In this document: piece by piece, positions 5,371-7,401 of the stretch
Layout: each line of letters opens with the position of its first letter
Position numbering within the stretch: the first letter of the stretch is position 1
From: Bacillota bacterium
Lineage (GTDB): Bacteria > Bacillota > Clostridia > Oscillospirales > QAMX01
Direction: 5' to 3'
DNA length: 7,401 bases
NCBI GenBank assembly: GCA_029778935.1
Contig: JAKPBM010000030.1
Location: forward strand, 1 to 7,401
Notes under the pieces: generated by a model
What the model saw: the letters and a program-made list of their open reading frames with translations, nothing else
What the model was told of the DNA's origin: nothing
Databases searched by the model: none
Position numbers and translations under genes: made by a program

Positions 5371-6619
5371 CTTTTCTCCCGCATTGCTGGCTTTAGCGGA
5401 CGAAAGCGAGCGGCAAATCCGCCCCGTTTTCGACCGCATCGACGCTGTCTGCCGCGCCAACACGGCCAAAGTCATGGCGGCGTTTGCCAAAAACCGCGTT
5501 TCCGAAACGGACTTTATAGCGACCACCGGCTATGGCTACAACGACCGGGGGAGGGACAAACTGGACGCATTGTGCGCCGACCTGTTTGGCGCCGAGGACG
5601 CTTTGGTGCGCCCCCAGTTTGTCAGCGGCACCCACGCCATAGCCGCCGGGCTGTACGGCATTCTGCGTCCGGGGGACACGCTGCTGGCCGCTACAGACAC
5701 GCCTTATGACACCATACTGCCCGTAATCGCGGGCGACTCCGGCGGCTCTTTAAAGGAATACGGCATCGCTTTTGCCAAAACCGCCATGCTGGAGCCGGAC
5801 GGAACCTATAACGAAGCAAACCATCTTGCCCGGCTGGAACGGGACCTGCAGCAGTACCGCCCGAAGGTGGTGCACATCCAGCGCTCCCGGGGTTACGCTT
5901 TGCGCCCGTCTTTGACTGTGGCGCAAATTGGCAATATGGCCGCGCTTGTGAAACGGCTGCTGCCGGAAGCGATTGTGTTTGTGGACAACTGCTACGGCGA
6001 ATTTGTGGAGGAAAAGGAGCCTTTAGAAGTCGGCGCGGACATTCTCTGCGGGTCGCTCATCAAGAACCCCGGCGGCGGGCTGGCGCCCACCGGCGGCTAT
6101 ATCGCCGGGAAGGCCGAGCTTGTGGAGCTGGCCGCCTGCCGGTTGGCCGTGCCGGGACTGGGCAGGGAAGCGGGCAGCTATGCTTACGGCTACCGCCTGT
6201 TCTATCAGGGCTTTTTTATGGCGCCCCATGTGGTGGCGCAGGCGCTGAAAACGGCGGTGTTTGCCGCGGCGCTGCTGCAAAACGCCGGGTTTTCCGTAAA
6301 CCCCGGCCCCTTTGACTTCCGCACGGACATTATCCAGGCGGTGTCCTTAGGCAGCAGGGAAAAGCTTCTGGCGTTTCTGAAAGGCATCCAGGCCGGCGCG
6401 CCCGTCGACAGCTTTGTCACCCCCACGCCTACGGCCATGCCCGGCTACGACGACGAGGTGGCCATGGCCGCCGGCGCGTTCGTGCAGGGGGCTTCCATCG
6501 AGCTGTCCGCCGACGGGCCCATGCGCCCGCCGTTTACGGCGTTCCTGCAGGGCGGATTGACGTATGAATCGGGCCGGCTGGGCATCCTGCGGGCCGTTTC
6601 GGAAATGGGTGTGCTGTAG
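5363..6619 (+). CDS. Methionine gamma-lyase family PLP enzyme (YnbB / 'aluminium resistance protein' family)
   Basis: The 418-residue product matches the YnbB-like group of fold-type I PLP enzymes. Visible features are TGYGYND near 55-61, the cofactor-binding QFVSGTHAIA at 85-94, VDNCYGEF at 207-214 with the PLP-ring Asp D208, and the Schiff-base lysine in GSLIKNPGGG (K234). TPTAMPGYDDEV near 355-366 is typical of the family C-terminal part. The family is predicted to carry out gamma- or beta-elimination on sulphur amino acids, but many members are named only by homology, and the 'aluminium resistance' label is historical. The GTG start at 5363 overlaps the ACT-gene stop by 8 bases; AGGAGG inside the ACT gene lies about 13 nt upstream, a rather long spacing. 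A TTG at codon 8 has no better ribosome site. The stop at 6617-6619 has no obvious terminator after it. Confidence 0.9.
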   Translation: MDSFSPALLALADESERQIRPVFDRIDAVCRANTAKVMAAFAKNRVSETDFIATTGYGYNDRGRDKLDALCADLFGAEDALVRPQFVSGTHAIAAGLYGILRPGDTLLAATDTPYDTILPVIAGDSGGSLKEYGIAFAKTAMLEPDGTYNEANHLARLERDLQQYRPKVVHIQRSRGYALRPSLTVAQIGNMAALVKRLLPEAIVFVDNCYGEFVEEKEPLEVGADILCGSLIKNPGGGLAPTGGYIAGKAELVELAACRLAVPGLGREAGSYAYGYRLFYQGFFMAPHVVAQALKTAVFAAALLQNAGFSVNPGPFDFRTDIIQAVSLGSREKLLAFLKGIQAGAPVDSFVTPTPTAMPGYDDEVAMAAGAFVQGASIELSADGPMRPPFTAFLQGGLTYESGRLGILRAVSEMGVL

Positions 6620-6675
6620 TGTGCGTCCATTTTGTCAAGTTTTGTTGAAAATGCGGGGGGCGGAGCCTTCCTGGT

Positions 6676-6707
6676 TTGTTAACAAGACTTTTTACTCATG
6701 TTACAAT
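6676..6707 (+). promoter_or_regulatory. Promoter of the degV-family gene, extended -10, with palindrome over the -35
   Basis: TTAACA (6679-6684) and TACAAT (6702-6707) have a 17-nt spacer, and TGT directly before TACAAT (6699-6701) makes an extended -10. The start would fall near 6714. A perfect 10-bp palindrome TTGTTAACAA (6676-6685) covers the -35 and could be a repressor site. Two related TTTGTYRA words occur upstream in 6630-6650. Confidence 0.75.
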
Positions 6708-6723
6708 ATTTTAAACCTATGTT

Positions 6724-6764
6724 CCGGCAGCAGAGGAAAAATTAGTGTTTTTCCATGCTGCCGG
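6724..6764 (+). promoter_or_regulatory. Large hairpin in the degV leader RNA
   Basis: CCGGCAGCA (6724-6732) pairs with TGCTGCCGG (6756-6764), and inside it GGAAAAA (6735-6741) pairs with TTTTTCC (6748-6754) around the 6-nt loop ttagtg. The two stems are joined by a small asymmetric internal loop (GA against A). No T tract follows, so it is not a standard intrinsic terminator. It starts about 10 nt after the predicted transcription start and ends about 40 nt before the ribosome binding site. It may stabilise the mRNA or be a regulator target. I do not recognise a known riboswitch. Confidence 0.6.
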
Positions 6765-6821
6765 GCAACTTTCATACCATAGCGGCAATATGCCCTCACA
6801 TTTAAGGAGTGTATAGCAAGG

Positions 6822-7401
6822 ATGAAAATCAGACTCAGTACCGACAGCTCCTGTGATCTACCCAAATCCCTACTTCAGAAATACAACATTCATGTCGAAC
6901 CGATTTCTGTTATCTGCAACGAACAGTCCCTGCGGGACGGTGTAGACATTACAACGCCTCGGCTGTTTGAAATTGTCGATAACGGCGGTTCCTGCCAGAC
7001 GGCGGCCATCAATGTAGACCAGTACATCCGGATGTTCCAGAAGCTGAAGGAAGACGCCGATGTAGTGTTACATATGGGCATCGGTTCGAACTTTTCCTCC
7101 TGCTATCAGAACGCCTGCATCGCCGCCGCCGAGTTTGAAAACGTGTATGTAGTGGACTCCTGCAATTTGTCGTCGGGTATTGCCATTTTGGTGCTGGACG
7201 CGGCGGAGATGATCGAGCAGGGCCTGCCCATCGAGCAGATCATCGAGAAACTGAACGAATCGGTGAAAAAGGTAGAAACCAGCTTCGTCCTGCAGACGCT
7301 GAGCTATATGGCCAAGGGCGGCCGCTGCACGGCAGTGCAGGCGCTGGGCGCCAATCTGCTGCAGCTTCGTCCCTGCATCGAGGTCATCGATGGCAAGATG
7401 G
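6822..7401 (+). CDS. DegV family protein, FakB-like fatty-acid-binding protein (partial, C-terminus off window)
   Basis: The frame is open from ATG at 6822 to the right edge: 193 codons of a family usually near 280 residues. DegV hallmarks appear in order: the N-terminal STDSSCDLP (6-14), the CQTAAI segment near 58-63 in place of the common TSQP, MGIGSNFSSCYQNA at 85-98 whose serines fit the fatty-acid carboxylate-binding loop, VVDSCNLSSG at 110-119, and LSYMAKGGRC near 160-169 with LLQLRPCIEVIDGKM at the edge. Characterised members bind one fatty acid and present it to the kinase FakA for phosphorylation, feeding exogenous fatty acids into phospholipid synthesis. Whether this paralogue works with FakA is unknown. 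AAGGAG (6804-6809) lies 12 nt upstream of the ATG; a GTG at 6809 is out of frame. The gene has its own promoter and a structured leader. Confidence 0.93.
   Translation, partial: MKIRLSTDSSCDLPKSLLQKYNIHVEPISVICNEQSLRDGVDITTPRLFEIVDNGGSCQTAAINVDQYIRMFQKLKEDADVVLHMGIGSNFSSCYQNACIAAAEFENVYVVDSCNLSSGIAILVLDAAEMIEQGLPIEQIIEKLNESVKKVETSFVLQTLSYMAKGGRCTAVQALGANLLQLRPCIEVIDGKM

Noticed and set aside
6724..6764. Hairpin as terminator of the YnbB-family gene
   Set aside because: No T tract follows the stem and a good promoter lies just upstream, so it is better placed in the degV leader; a Rho-dependent or distant end for the upstream operon remains possible.
6564..6782. 72-residue frame running from the end of the PLP enzyme into the degV leader
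   Set aside because: It has no ribosome site, starts inside a real gene and crosses a predicted promoter and hairpin.

Overview
The window is GC-rich, densely packed bacterial chromosome with clean Shine-Dalgarno sequences (AAGGAGG type), short intergenic gaps and Bacillota-type genes: PepV dipeptidase, a tandem-ACT protein, a YnbB/methionine gamma-lyase-like PLP enzyme and DegV. I read it as a GC-rich member of the Bacillota, for example a gut Clostridia or Negativicutes lineage. This is an inference from gene content; there is no rRNA or other marker to fix the taxon. No mobile element, CRISPR array, tRNA or rRNA was seen.

Region 1 (1-1184, minus strand) holds most of an alpha-oxoamine synthase cut by the left edge. 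Its motifs look closer to serine palmitoyltransferase-type enzymes than to BioF or Kbl. It is divergent from region 2 across a 131-bp gap that carries two interleaved promoters.

Region 2 (1316-4753, plus strand) looks like one operon: a classical short-chain dehydrogenase, a PepV-type M20 dipeptidase, a 102-residue three-helix membrane protein of unknown function, and a xylose-isomerase-like TIM-barrel protein. It ends in a strong intrinsic terminator (4770-4802). The divergent synthase and the SDR could perform consecutive steps, acyl-CoA/amino-acid condensation followed by ketone reduction. That would be a sphingoid-base-like route, but this is a hypothesis.

Region 3 (4840-6619) has a near-consensus promoter, a perfect 7-bp inverted repeat in the leader, a tandem-ACT-domain protein and an overlapping YnbB-family PLP enzyme. 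This suggests an amino-acid-sensing regulator made together with an amino-acid-metabolising enzyme.

Region 4 (6676-7401) has an extended -10 promoter, a leader of about 108 nt with a large hairpin, and the first 193 codons of a DegV-family (FakB-like) fatty-acid-binding protein cut by the right edge.

Most of the window is ordinary housekeeping and accessory metabolism. The points most worth a second look are the SPT-like/SDR divergent pair, the ACT/PLP-lyase coupling with its leader inverted repeat, and the degV leader hairpin.
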